Assembly (NCBI RefSeq): GCF_034661235.1
Contig: NZ_CP141059.1
Span: 248,001 to 312,000 of the forward strand
DNA: 64,000 nt
From: Nocardioides bizhenqiangii
GTDB lineage: Bacteria; Actinomycetota; Actinomycetes; Propionibacteriales; Nocardioidaceae
Reading direction: 5' to 3'
Position numbers and translations under genes: made by a program. Positions within the stretch are counted from its first letter, which is position 1; the number at the start of each line of letters is the position of its first letter. Of this stretch, positions 35,311 to 43,813 are shown one piece after another. Under the pieces are notes generated by a model. The model searched no databases and had not been told where the DNA came from. It worked only from the letters and a program-made list of their open reading frames with translations.

Positions 35311-36072
35311 TCAGGCGGCGTCCGCCGGGCCGGGGGCGGTGGTCGGCTCCGGCTCCTCGCCCTCGACCACGTCGACCAGGCGCTCGACGGCGATCTCCGC
35401 CCACGCCTGGTGCTCGGTCGTGCGGGACTGGGTGTCGGTCGTGCTGATGGACGCGACGTTGGGTCCGACGCGGACCGCCGTCTGCTCGAGGTAGATGTCG
35501 AAGCTGACACCGTCGGGCGTCGTGATCGTGCCGCTGCCGGAGACGCTGTACTGGTCGTCGACGTCGTCGTAGACCTGCTCGTCGGTGGTCGCCAGCGTGA
35601 CGTTCCACTCGTTGCCGTCGCTGTCCGGTCCGGTGACGGTCGTGCACGCGGAGATGACGCTCTGCACCTGGTCGAAGATCGCCGTGATGGCGGCCTCTTC
35701 GGCGTACGCCGACACGGTGCTCTCGACCGTCAGCACCTCACCGAAGCTGAACTCGGTGCCACCCCGATCCTGTCGGTCGAGCTGCTCGGTGAGGGTCTCC
35801 ACGCCGGCGAGGCATCCCGGGGCAGTGCCCTCGTCGTCGGTCGACGGCTCCGACGTCCAGCCCTCGCCCATGTTGTCCGGCTGGAGCACCGCCTGGGCGA
35901 TCTGGTCGGCGGTCAGCGCTGCGGCCGGGGTGTCCTGCTCCTCGCCGTCGGAGTCCGAGTCGGAGTCGTCGTCGCCGCAGCCCGCCGCCAGGGCCGAGAC
36001 CAGCGCCAGGACGGCGACGGGAGCGAGAGCACGGGCCACGCCGCGGCGCGGACGGACGACAGCAGTACGCAC
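35311..36072 (-). CDS. Putative lipoprotein, paralogue of the preceding gene
   Basis: 253 residues. Lipobox LAAGC near 29-33 follows a signal helix (ALAPVAVLALVSALAAGC), then an Asp/Ser-rich linker (DDDSDSDSDGEE). The domain starts with LTADQIAQAVLQPDNMGEGW, contains GCLAG and TITTPDGVSFD, and ends with IAVERLVDVV, the same layout as its neighbour. It is divergent from the old-yellow-enzyme gene, and the KstR-like operator at 36133 lies between them. The function is unknown. Confidence 0.75.
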   Translation of the reverse strand: MRTAVVRPRRGVARALAPVAVLALVSALAAGCGDDDSDSDSDGEEQDTPAAALTADQIAQAVLQPDNMGEGWTSEPSTDDEGTAPGCLAGVETLTEQLDRQDRGGTEFSFGEVLTVESTVSAYAEEAAITAIFDQVQSVISACTTVTGPDSDGNEWNVTLATTDEQVYDDVDDQYSVSGSGTITTPDGVSFDIYLEQTAVRVGPNVASISTTDTQSRTTEHQAWAEIAVERLVDVVEGEEPEPTTAPGPADAA

Positions 36073-36132
36073 GGGTACCTCCGGGGGTGGGGTGAGGGGG
36101 AGATCAAACCACGCGCCGGCGACCGGTAGAGG

Positions 36133-36146
36133 TAGAACAGGTTACA
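36133..36146. promoter_or_regulatory. KstR-type operator upstream of the OYE-family gene
   Basis: TAGAACAGGTTACA matches the TNNAACNNGTTNNA consensus bound by KstR-type TetR repressors of steroid catabolism. It ends 8 nt before the GTG start. A second match at 37421 has nearly the same distance to its gene. The regulator itself is not in the window. Confidence 0.6.
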
Positions 36147-36154
36147 GTTCTGCG

Positions 36155-37345
36155 GTGGCTCCGTCCGTCTTCAGCCCCGTCGGCCTCGGCCCGGTGCGGC
36201 TGCGCAACCGGACGGTCAAGGCCGCGACGTTCGAGGGGCGGACGCCGGACGGTGAGGTGACCGACGCCCTCATCGACTACCACCGGGCGCCCGCGCGCGG
36301 CGGCATCGGTCTGACGACGGTGGCCTACCTCGCCGTCGCGCCGGAGGGCCGCACCCACGCCGAGCAGATCGTTCTCGGACCGCGGGCGCTGCCCGGGCTC
36401 ACGCGGCTGACCGAGGCCGTGCACGACGAGGGCGCCGCCGTCGCCGGTCAGGTCGGGCACGCGGGTCCGGTCGCCAACGGGCGCTCCAACGGCATCCGCG
36501 CGATCTCCGCCAGCTCGCTGCCCAGCCCGCTGTCGATGCAGATGATCAAGACCGCCACCGAGCAGGACCTCACCCGGGTCACGAGGGCGTACGTCGACGC
36601 CGCCCGGCTCCTCGTCCGCGCCCGGTTCGACGTGCTCGAGCTCCACATGGCGCACAGCTACCTGATCTCCTCCTTCCTCGCGCCGGGACTGAACCGCCGC
36701 AAGGACCGCTGGGGTGGGCCGCTCGAACGCCGCGCCCGCCTCGCCCGGCAGGTGGCACGCGCCGTACGGGAGGAGGTCGGTGACGCCATGGCGCTCACGG
36801 CGAAGGTCAGCGTCTCCGACGGCTTCCGCGGGGGAGTCACCACCGACGAGGGCCTGGAGCTCGCGCGACTGCTCGAGGCGGATGGCCATCTCGACGCGCT
36901 CCAGCTCTCGGGCGGGTCGTCCCTGATGAACCCGATGTACCTCTTCCGTGGCGAGACCCCGGTCGCGGAGTTCGCCGACGCCATGCCGCCGATCGTGAGG
37001 TGGGGCATGAAGACGCCGTTCGGACGGGGGTTCCTCAAGCGGTACGAGTTCGAGGAGGGCTACTTCAGGGACAAGGCGCTCCGCTTCCGGCACGAGCTCT
37101 CGATGCCGCTGATGCTGCTCGGCGGCATCAACCGGCTGGACACGATGGAGCGGGCGATCGCTGACGGCTTCGACTTCGTCGCCATGGGCCGGGCGGTGCT
37201 GCGGGAGCCCGACCTGGTGAACCGGCTGCAGCTCGGGATCTCCCGCGCCGGCATCTGCACCCACTGCAACCGGTGCATGCCGACGATCTACACCGGCACC
37301 CGCTGCGTGGAGTGGGGCCCGGGCGAGACCATCCCCGTCGCCTGA
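36155..37345 (+). CDS. NADH:flavin oxidoreductase, old yellow enzyme family
   Basis: 396 residues from GTG at 36155; longer frames upstream are antisense to the lipoprotein gene. FMN-dependent TIM barrel: [20 protein letters not shown] at the N-terminus, [16 protein letters not shown] for substrate/FMN contacts, [20 protein letters not shown] with the RKDRWGG motif, and [15 protein letters not shown] near the end. A C-terminal [10 protein letters not shown] motif gives cysteines that could bind a metal, but the 2,4-dienoyl-CoA-reductase flavodoxin half is absent. It likely reduces an enone or dienoyl intermediate. An operator precedes it. Confidence 0.9.
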   Translation: MAPSVFSPVGLGPVRLRNRTVKAATFEGRTPDGEVTDALIDYHRAPARGGIGLTTVAYLAVAPEGRTHAEQIVLGPRALPGLTRLTEAVHDEGAAVAGQVGHAGPVANGRSNGIRAISASSLPSPLSMQMIKTATEQDLTRVTRAYVDAARLLVRARFDVLELHMAHSYLISSFLAPGLNRRKDRWGGPLERRARLARQVARAVREEVGDAMALTAKVSVSDGFRGGVTTDEGLELARLLEADGHLDALQLSGGSSLMNPMYLFRGETPVAEFADAMPPIVRWGMKTPFGRGFLKRYEFEEGYFRDKALRFRHELSMPLMLLGGINRLDTMERAIADGFDFVAMGRAVLREPDLVNRLQLGISRAGICTHCNRCMPTIYTGTRCVEWGPGETIPVA

Positions 37346-37349
37346 CCGC

Positions 37350-37402
37350 CCGATTCGCCGTGGTCAGCCCCCGATCCACGGTGGTCAGCTCCGGATTCGA
37401 CG
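37350..37402. repeat. Imperfect 21-bp tandem repeat between the OYE and reductase genes
   Basis: Units near 37350-37370 and 37371-37391 share CCGAT..C...GTGGTCAGC, with a partial third starting at 37392 (CGGATTCGACG). They lie in the 98-bp gap between two genes of the catabolic cluster. The function is unknown and may be only a degenerate repeat. Confidence 0.4.
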
Positions 37403-37420
37403 TCTCGGTATCCAGAAAGT

Positions 37421-37434
37421 AGAACCTGTTCTAG
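37421..37434. promoter_or_regulatory. KstR-type operator upstream of the reductase gene
   Basis: TAGAACCTGTTCTA is a perfect 14-bp palindrome fitting TNNAACNNGTTNNA. It ends 9 nt before the ATG at 37444, so a bound repressor would cover the transcription start region. Confidence 0.65.
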
Positions 37435-37443
37435 TATCCACGC

Positions 37444-38541
37444 ATGTCGCAGGTGATTCCCGAGAAGCCGCTCCGTGTCGTCGTCTGGTCCACCGGGACC
37501 ATCGGGAGGCACGCCATCGCGGGCGTCGATGCCCATCCCGATCTAGAGCTGGTCGGAGTGTGGACCTCCACCGAGGCGAAGAGCGGCGCCGACGCGGGCG
37601 AGCTCGCCGAGCTGGGACGGGAGCTCGGCGTCAAGGCCACCACCGACCGCGACGAGCTGATCGCGCTGCGGCCGGACTGCATCGTGCACGGCGCGATGAC
37701 CGACGACCGGGTCTTCGAGTCGATCGAGGACCTCACCGGCTTCATCCGCGACGGGGTGAACGTCGTGTCGAGCGGGCCGGTCATCCTGCTCCACCGCACC
37801 GGCACGCTGCCGGACGAGATGATCGCGACCATCGACGAGGCCGGCCGGGAGGGCGACGCCAGCCTCCACGTCAACGGCATCGACCCGGGCTTCGCCAACG
37901 ACGTGCTGCCGCTGGTGATGACCAGCCTCAGCCAGCGGATCGACCACATCAAGGTCAGCGAGATCGCCGACTACTCGACCTACTACCAGCCGGTGGTCAT
38001 GCGCGACCTGTTCGGGTTCGGCGAGCCGATGGACGCCAAGCCGCTCTTGTGGGAGCCCGGCATCCTCACCACCGCGTGGGGTCCGGTCGTCCGGCTGATC
38101 GCGGCCGGCCTGGACGTCGCGCTGGACGAGCCACTCGTCGAGGAGGTCGAGCGGCGGCCCGCGCCGCGCTCGATCAAGACGGTCTCCGTCGACATCGCCG
38201 AGGGCACCATGGGCTCGGTGCGGTTCCGGGTCATCGGCACCGTCGGCGGTGTCCCGCGGATCACCCTCGAGCACGTCACCCGCACCGACGCCAGCGCCGA
38301 GCCCGAGTGGCCGGTGCCGAACGAGGGCGACGGCTGCTACCGGATCGAGATCACCGGCGAGCCGCGGATGAAGGTGGAGTTCAGCCACCACGGAGAGCAC
38401 GGCGACCACAACGTCTCCGGGATGATCGTCACCGCCCAGCGGCTCGTGAACGCCGTCCCCGCCGTCGTCGCGGCCCAGCCGGGCCTGGTGAGCGCGCTCG
38501 AGCTCCCGCTGATCACCGGCCGGGGACTGGTGAGCAAGTGA
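37444..38541 (+). CDS. DapB-like NAD(P)-dependent reductase/dehydrogenase
   Basis: 365 residues. The N-terminal Rossmann domain ([20 protein letters not shown]) is followed by a dihydrodipicolinate-reductase-like catalytic domain ([32 protein letters not shown]). It resembles the amine dehydrogenase/2,4-DAPDH-like branch often found in actinobacterial catabolic clusters, rather than true lysine-pathway DapB. The ligand is unknown. A palindromic operator precedes the ATG, and the stop overlaps the SDR start by 4 nt. Confidence 0.85.
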   Translation: MSQVIPEKPLRVVVWSTGTIGRHAIAGVDAHPDLELVGVWTSTEAKSGADAGELAELGRELGVKATTDRDELIALRPDCIVHGAMTDDRVFESIEDLTGFIRDGVNVVSSGPVILLHRTGTLPDEMIATIDEAGREGDASLHVNGIDPGFANDVLPLVMTSLSQRIDHIKVSEIADYSTYYQPVVMRDLFGFGEPMDAKPLLWEPGILTTAWGPVVRLIAAGLDVALDEPLVEEVERRPAPRSIKTVSVDIAEGTMGSVRFRVIGTVGGVPRITLEHVTRTDASAEPEWPVPNEGDGCYRIEITGEPRMKVEFSHHGEHGDHNVSGMIVTAQRLVNAVPAVVAAQPGLVSALELPLITGRGLVSK

Positions 38542-39377
38542 GCATCCTCGACCGCTTCCTGCTCACCGACCACGTCGCCGTCGTCACCGGCGCCGGTCGC
38601 GGCATCGGCGCGGCAACCGCGATCGCGCTCGCCGAGGCGGGCGCCGACGTCCTGATCTCCTCCCGCACCGAGGGCCAGCTCGAGGGCGTCGCGGACCGGA
38701 TCCGTGCGGCCGGCAGGCGGGCGCTCGTCGTACCGGCCAACCTCGCCCACACCGAGGCGGTCGCCGGCCTCGCGCAGGCGGCGTACGACGAGTTCGGGCG
38801 GCTCGACCTCGTCGTCAACAACGTCGGCGGGACCATCCCCAACGCCTTCCTCGACACCGACGTCGCCTACCTCGACGAGGCCTTCCACTTCAACGTGAGC
38901 ACGGCGCACGCACTGACCCGGGCCGCGGTGCCGCTGATGCTCGCCTCCCTCGGCGATCCCGACGAGCACCGGCAGAAGTCGGTCGTGAGCATCAGCTCGA
39001 TGATGGGCCGGTCCGCCGGCCGCGGCTACCTGGCCTACGGCACGGCGAAGGCCGCGCTCGCCCACTGGTCGCGACTGGCTGCCACCGACCTGGCCCCGCG
39101 GATCCGGGTCAACGGGATCTACGTCGGGTCGGTGATGACCAGCTCGCTGGAGTTCGTCGCCGGCGTCCCCGAGACCAGGCAGCAGATGGAGGAGGCCACC
39201 CCCCTCGGCCGGATCGGCGAGGCCGAGGACATCGCCGCAGCCGTGGTCTACCTCGGCTCGCGCGCCGGCCAGTACGTCACCGGCAAGATGCTCGAGGTCG
39301 ACGGGGGTCTCCTGTCCCCGAACCTCGACCTGAACCTGCCCGACCTCGAGCCGAGCACCGCTGAGAGCCCTCAGTAG
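38538..39377 (+). CDS. Short-chain dehydrogenase/reductase
   Basis: 279 residues from GTG at 38538. Classical [11 protein letters not shown] cofactor motif near 18, [25 protein letters not shown] with the Ser/Tyr/Lys triad (Tyr in YGTAK). The C-terminal extension after GGLLSPN ([16 protein letters not shown]) is non-standard. Coupled to the upstream reductase, it likely oxidises or reduces a hydroxyl of the cluster substrate. Confidence 0.92.
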   Translation: MSILDRFLLTDHVAVVTGAGRGIGAATAIALAEAGADVLISSRTEGQLEGVADRIRAAGRRALVVPANLAHTEAVAGLAQAAYDEFGRLDLVVNNVGGTIPNAFLDTDVAYLDEAFHFNVSTAHALTRAAVPLMLASLGDPDEHRQKSVVSISSMMGRSAGRGYLAYGTAKAALAHWSRLAATDLAPRIRVNGIYVGSVMTSSLEFVAGVPETRQQMEEATPLGRIGEAEDIAAAVVYLGSRAGQYVTGKMLEVDGGLLSPNLDLNLPDLEPSTAESPQ

Positions 39378-39386
39378 GGTGCGTGG

Positions 39387-40472
39387 ATGAGCTCAGGTGT
39401 CAGTACCGGTGTCGCCGTCTCGCCCGACTCCGGCGAGCACTGGGCTGCGGAAGGTGCGTGGGAGGTCACGACCGGCATCTACCGGATCCCGCTCCCGCTG
39501 CCCATGGACGGGCTCAAGGCGATCAACGTGTACGTCGTCCAGAGCCCGGGTGACGGAGACGGACTGACCCTCATCGACGGCGGGTGGGCGATCCCGGTCG
39601 CCCGCGAGCTGCTCGACAAGTGCCTGCGCTCCATCGGCTCCGGCTTCGGCGACATCCGGCGGTTCCTGGTCACCCACGTCCACCGCGACCACTACACGAT
39701 GGCGACCGTCCTCGGCCACGAGTACGGCGCCGACGTCACTCTCGGTCTTCCCGAGAAGCCAGGCCTCGACCTGCTGCACGCGGCCGGGCGGGGCGAGTTC
39801 GACGGCGGCAACCCGTTCAGCGGCGTACTCCGGTCGGCGGGCGCGGTCGAGGTCGCGGAGGCGTGGGAGCTCGGGCGACGCGTGGAGGACCTGCCCGACC
39901 CGGTCGACTGGGCCTATCCGCACACCTGGCTCGACGGTGACGTGACGGTGCAGGTCGGCGCCCGGAGCATCGACGCCGTCCACACCCCCGGCCACACACC
40001 GGGCCACTACGTGTTCGCCGACCGCGCCGACGGGCTGCTCTTCGCGGGCGACCACGTGCTGCCGACGATCACGCCCTCGATCGGGTTCACGGTGCCGCCC
40101 GAGCCCGACCCGCTCGGCCACTTCATGGCGTCCCTCACGAAGGTGCGCGGGCTCCCCGACCTGCGGATCCTGCCCGCCCACGGGCCGGTCGCGCCGTCGA
40201 CGCACGCCCGCGTCGACGAGCTCCTCGAACACCACGAGCACCGGCTCGACCAGTGCCTGGCCTCGTTGCGGTCGCGTGGCACCACGGTCGCGGCCCTCGT
40301 CGCCACCGACCTCGGCTGGACCCGGCACGAGCGGTCGTACGCCGAGCTCGACCTCTTCAACAAGGGGATGGCGGCAATGGAGACCAAGGCCCACCTCGAC
40401 CTGCTGGTGGCCCGCGGGCAGGCCACCTGCGACGTGAGCGAGGACGGCGACGTCTACGCCGTCGCCGACTGA
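39387..40472 (+). CDS. Metallo-beta-lactamase fold hydrolase
   Basis: 361 residues. Metal motif THVHRDHYTMATVLGH (the HxHxDH site), then HTPGHTPGHYVFAD and LLFAGDHVLPTITPS, with a long C-terminal helical extension (about 265-361, ending in AKAHLDLLVARGQ-like helices). It probably hydrolyses a CoA thioester or lactone of the pathway. It starts 9 nt after the SDR stop and overlaps the end of the opposite-strand AraC gene by 19 nt. Confidence 0.88.
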   Translation: MSSGVSTGVAVSPDSGEHWAAEGAWEVTTGIYRIPLPLPMDGLKAINVYVVQSPGDGDGLTLIDGGWAIPVARELLDKCLRSIGSGFGDIRRFLVTHVHRDHYTMATVLGHEYGADVTLGLPEKPGLDLLHAAGRGEFDGGNPFSGVLRSAGAVEVAEAWELGRRVEDLPDPVDWAYPHTWLDGDVTVQVGARSIDAVHTPGHTPGHYVFADRADGLLFAGDHVLPTITPSIGFTVPPEPDPLGHFMASLTKVRGLPDLRILPAHGPVAPSTHARVDELLEHHEHRLDQCLASLRSRGTTVAALVATDLGWTRHERSYAELDLFNKGMAAMETKAHLDLLVARGQATCDVSEDGDVYAVAD

Positions 40473-41425
40473 TCCGTCACCAGCGCCGGGGTGGCGTTCG
40501 CCGCGGCGAGCGGCGACCCGCGGCGCCAGGCGCCGGGCGTGCACCCGTGCGCCCGGCGGAATGCCCGGTTGAACGCGGCCTCGGACCGGTAGCCCACCCG
40601 CGCGGCGACCGCGGCCAGGCTGAGGCCGCCCGCCTCGACGAGCTGGGCGGCGAGGTCCATCCGCCACGAGGCGACGTACGCCATCGGTGTCTCGCCGAGC
40701 ACCGCCACGAAGTGGGCAGCGAACGCTGACCTCGACATCCCCGCTGCTGCCGCGAGTGCGGGCAGGTCCCAGGGCCGCTCGGGCGCCGTGTGGAAGGCGC
40801 CGATCGCGGCTCCCAGGTGAGGGTCCCGGACGGCGGCGACCCAGCCGCGCTCGGGGGAACTCGTCCTCAGCCACTCCCGGACGGCGTGCACGACCAGGAC
40901 GTCGGCCAGCCGCGTCGTCACCACCGAGCTGCCGGCCAGTGGCGAGTGCGCCTCGTCCGCCATCAGCTCGATCGTCGAGCGCAGCCAGGCGCTGCGCCCG
41001 CCCGACCCTGGGTGCAGCACCGGTGGCAGGCTGGCCATCAGCCGGCCGACGGCGAGGTCGGTGAACTCCAGGGCGCCGCACACCAAGGTGGTGGGGGTCC
41101 CGCCGCCGTCGATCCGGATCCGTTCGAACCGGTCCGTCTGCTCCAGCCGCGGGACGTCGAAGAGCGGCGTCCGGGGCGCGTCCTCGTCGGAGTACCCGAC
41201 GTGGCCGGTTCCGTGCGGGAGCAGCACGATGTCGCCGGGCCCCATCGCCACCAGCTCACCGTCGACCTCGAGCACGGCGGTCCCCGCCGCCACCAGGTGG
41301 AACAGCACGGTGCCGGGCATCGGGGGCAGGTCGATCCCCCAGGGGGCGGTGAGCTCGGAGACGCAGTAGAAGACCCCGGTCATGCCGAACTGGCCGAGCG
41401 TGTGGGTGAGGACGTCGTCGGACAT
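40454..41425 (-). CDS. AraC-family transcriptional regulator
   Basis: 323 residues. The N-terminal cupin (about 20-190) binds an effector (GELVAMGPGDIVLLPHGTGH). The C-terminal double HTH includes LAAAAGMSRSAFAAHFVAVL and LAAVAARVGYRSEAAFNRAF, followed by the typical GCTPGAWRR end. It resembles the AraC_N/cupin_6 type that controls neighbouring oxidoreductases. It is divergent from the NAD-binding gene and overlaps the MBL gene's 3' end. Confidence 0.93.
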   Translation of the reverse strand: MSDDVLTHTLGQFGMTGVFYCVSELTAPWGIDLPPMPGTVLFHLVAAGTAVLEVDGELVAMGPGDIVLLPHGTGHVGYSDEDAPRTPLFDVPRLEQTDRFERIRIDGGGTPTTLVCGALEFTDLAVGRLMASLPPVLHPGSGGRSAWLRSTIELMADEAHSPLAGSSVVTTRLADVLVVHAVREWLRTSSPERGWVAAVRDPHLGAAIGAFHTAPERPWDLPALAAAAGMSRSAFAAHFVAVLGETPMAYVASWRMDLAAQLVEAGGLSLAAVAARVGYRSEAAFNRAFRRAHGCTPGAWRRGSPLAAANATPALVTDQSATA

Positions 41426-41437
41426 GGACCCTCCCGC

Positions 41438-41485
41438 CTGGACGAATGAGCAAGAAACTACGTCATGCGGACATTGTTCGTCCAG
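41438..41485. promoter_or_regulatory. Inverted repeat in the AraC divergent promoter
   Basis: Perfect 9-bp arms CTGGACGAA (41438-41446) and TTCGTCCAG (41477-41485), with 30 nt between, sit between the AraC start and the reductase start. This is a plausible operator for the AraC regulator. A role as a simple hairpin cannot be excluded. Confidence 0.35.
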
Positions 41486-41541
41486 CCCCGATGGCGGATC
41501 GTCGGAGTCACTGGAAAGACCACTCCGAGAAGGGAAACGAC

Positions 41542-42195
41542 ATGAAGATCTTGGTGGTAGGTGGCAGCCGCGGCACCGGCGCGGCGGTGGTGCGTACCCT
41601 GGCGGCGGACGGTCACCTGGTGACCGCGTTCGCGCGGTCCGCGAGCTCGGCCGGCCTCGGTGAGCACGGCGTCGTCGCGTTCGACGGCGACGTGATGGAC
41701 GCAGACGACCTGGGCAAGGCGATGATCGGCCAGGACGCCGTGGTGGTGACCCTCGGCATCAGCGACAACCCGCTCAAGGTGCAGTACCTCCGGCGCGCGA
41801 GCACCCCGCTCGACATCCGGTCGGCCGGCACCCGGAGGGTCGTCGAGGCGATGCAGTCCGCGGGGCTGCGCCGGCTGGTCGTGCAGACGGTGTACGGCCT
41901 CGGTGAGGGTCGCCGGCACCTGGACCTGAAGTGGAAGCTGATCTTCGGCCTGCTCCTGCGACCGCAGATCCGGGACAGCACCGTCCAGGAGCAGGTGGTC
42001 CGCGAGAGCGGTCTCGACTGGACGCTGGTCCGGCCGGTGGCGCTCACGGACGAGGAGACCACCGCCCCGGCCCATGTCGACGCGCAGGACGAGCGGCTCG
42101 GGCTGCAGGTCGCCCGCGCCCAGGTCGCACGGGTCTTCGCCGACGTGGTCGACGAGCCGACCTCGGTCGGGAAGACGCTCAGCGTTTCGAGCTGA
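41542..42195 (+). CDS. NAD(P)-binding protein, NmrA/SDR-a5-like
   Basis: 217 residues from ATG at 41542, with AGAAGGGAAACGAC before it. An atypical SDR: MKILVVGGSRGTGAAVVRTL (Rossmann GGxRGxG), VTLGISDNPLK, then RLVVQTVYGLGEG and DWTLVRPVALTDEE. The canonical YxxxK dyad is not clear, so it may be a sensor/reductase rather than a dehydrogenase. Its 3' end overlaps the GNAT gene by 17 nt on the opposite strand. It is likely AraC-controlled. Confidence 0.85.
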   Translation: MKILVVGGSRGTGAAVVRTLAADGHLVTAFARSASSAGLGEHGVVAFDGDVMDADDLGKAMIGQDAVVVTLGISDNPLKVQYLRRASTPLDIRSAGTRRVVEAMQSAGLRRLVVQTVYGLGEGRRHLDLKWKLIFGLLLRPQIRDSTVQEQVVRESGLDWTLVRPVALTDEETTAPAHVDAQDERLGLQVARAQVARVFADVVDEPTSVGKTLSVSS

Positions 42196-42628
42196 GCCGC
42201 ATCGGCGTGTGCGGGATGCCGTCCTCGAGGAACTCGTCCCCGTCGACGGCGAACCCGAAGCCGGCGTACCAGTCCGCCAACGGCGTCTGCGCGTCGAGCA
42301 CGACGTCTCGGAGCGGGTCCTCCCTCCGGCAGTGACCGATCGCGGCCCTGATCACGCCGTCGGCGAGACCACGCCCGCGGGCCGGTCTCGCCAGGACCAC
42401 GCGACCGATCCGCCAGGCCGTCGTGTCGTCGAGCACCCGGGCGTAGCCGAGCAGCGCACCGCCCTCGTCATGCATCAGCACGTGACCCGTGCCGGGGTCC
42501 CGGTCGCGCCCGTCGAGGTCCAGGTAGGGGCACTCCTGCTCCACGACGAACACGTCCTGGCGGAGTCTGGCGACGTCGTACACCTCGCCCGCGGTCAGGC
42601 CCGCGAACCGAACGACCCGGATGTCCAT
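42179..42628 (-). CDS. GNAT-family N-acetyltransferase (ElaA-like)
   Basis: 149 residues. ElaA pattern: LRQDVFVVEQECPYLDLDGRD near 24-43, HVLMHDEGGALLGYARVL, and the acetyl-CoA loop RIGRVVLARPARGRGLADGV. ElaA-like proteins are small acetyltransferases of unknown substrate. It is divergent from the thiamine operon, 126 nt from thiB. Confidence 0.9.
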   Translation of the reverse strand: MDIRVVRFAGLTAGEVYDVARLRQDVFVVEQECPYLDLDGRDRDPGTGHVLMHDEGGALLGYARVLDDTTAWRIGRVVLARPARGRGLADGVIRAAIGHCRREDPLRDVVLDAQTPLADWYAGFGFAVDGDEFLEDGIPHTPMRLSSKR

Positions 42629-42659
42629 GTCCGAAATCTAGGGCCTACTCTGGAGGGAC

Positions 42660-42746
42660 AGACAGGGGAGCACGGCAGCGTGCTGAGAGTGCGGGCAGAC
42701 CCGCAGACCCTCCGAACCTGCTCCGGCTAGCACCGGCGAAGGGAGT
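42660..42746 (+). promoter_or_regulatory. TPP riboswitch (THI element)
   Basis: The conserved thi-box features are present: ACAGGGGAGC, CTGAGAGTGCGGGCAGACC, the CCGAACCTGCTCCGG segment and GCACCGGCGAAGGGAG. The two sensor arms and the 5'/3' P1 strands can be drawn. The 3' end GGGAG at 42741-42745 also serves as the ribosome site for thiB (ATG at 42755), so TPP binding would sequester it. This is translational control of the thiamine importer. Confidence 0.92.
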
Positions 42747-42754
42747 CCACACCG

Positions 42755-43813
42755 ATGCACATCCGTCCTGCGATCGCGCTGGCTGTTCTGACCATGATCG
42801 CGCTGATCGGCACCAGCTGCTCGCTCGGCAACGACAACGGCGACGCGGCCGACGTCGCGGCCGGCGAGTGCGGCGAGGTCGTCCTCGTCACCCACGACTC
42901 GTTCGACCTGCCGAAGAAGGTCGTCAGGGACTTCGAGGAGGAGTCCGGCTGCACGCTCACCCACAGCCCGGCCGGTGACGGCGGCGAGCTCACCAGCAAG
43001 CTGACGGTCACCCAGGGCGACCCCATCGGCGACGTCGCGTTCGGGGTGGACAACACCTTCGCCGGCGCCGCGCTCGACGAGGGCGTCTTCGCGCCGTACG
43101 ACGCCGAGCTCCCGGCCGGCGCCGACCAGTACCGGCTGCCCGGCGACGACGCCGGCGTCCTGACGCCGATCGACAACGCCAGCGTCTGCGTCAACGTCGA
43201 CACCGCCTGGTTCGCCGACCAGGGCATCGAGCCGCCGACCACCCTCGACGACCTGACCGACCCGGCCTACCGCGACCTGTTCGTGACCCCGGCCGCGACC
43301 ACCAGCACCCCCGGCCTGGCGTTCCTGCTGGCGACCATCGGCGAGTACGGCGACGGGTGGTCCTCCTACTGGGAGGACCTCCTCGCCAACGGCGCCAAGG
43401 TCGTGAAGGGATGGGAGGACGCCTACCTGGTCGACTTCTCCTTCTCCGGCGGCGACCGGCCGATCGTGCTCTCCTACGACACCTCCCCGGCCTACACGGT
43501 GAAGAAGGGCGAGTCGTCGACGGCAGCACTGCTCGACACCTGCTTCCGGCAGGTCGAGTACGCCGGCGTGCTCGACGGCGCCGCCAACCCCGAGGGCGCC
43601 GAGCGGGTGGTCGACTTCCTGCTGAGTCCCGAGGTGCAGGAGGCGCTGCCGACGAGCATGTACGTCTTCCCCGTCGCCTCCGACGCCGCGCTGCCGCCGG
43701 AGTGGGCGGAGTTCGCCGAGCAGCCGACCGCCCCGATCGAGGTCACGCCCGAGGAGATCTCCGACCACCGTCGTGAGTGGCTGACGGAGTGGACGGACAT
43801 CACCTCGCGATGA
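42755..43813 (+). CDS. thiB: Thiamine ABC transporter substrate-binding protein
   Basis: 352 residues. A lipoprotein signal with LIGTSC lipobox (near 17-22). The type II periplasmic-binding fold has VVLVTHDSFDLPKKVVRDFE, the Asp/Glu/Trp ligand segment of thiamine binders (GDVAFGVDNTFAGAAL) and the hinge segment PIVLSYDTSPAYTV. It captures thiamine outside the cell and delivers it to ThiPQ. A TPP riboswitch controls it. Its stop overlaps the permease start (ATGA). Confidence 0.93.
   Translation: MHIRPAIALAVLTMIALIGTSCSLGNDNGDAADVAAGECGEVVLVTHDSFDLPKKVVRDFEEESGCTLTHSPAGDGGELTSKLTVTQGDPIGDVAFGVDNTFAGAALDEGVFAPYDAELPAGADQYRLPGDDAGVLTPIDNASVCVNVDTAWFADQGIEPPTTLDDLTDPAYRDLFVTPAATTSTPGLAFLLATIGEYGDGWSSYWEDLLANGAKVVKGWEDAYLVDFSFSGGDRPIVLSYDTSPAYTVKKGESSTAALLDTCFRQVEYAGVLDGAANPEGAERVVDFLLSPEVQEALPTSMYVFPVASDAALPPEWAEFAEQPTAPIEVTPEEISDHRREWLTEWTDITSR

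Noticed and set aside
37444..38541. Lysine-pathway dihydrodipicolinate reductase (dapB)
   Set aside because: Too long for DapB, and it sits in a catabolic cluster with an operator; the sequence fits the DapB-like dehydrogenase branch instead.
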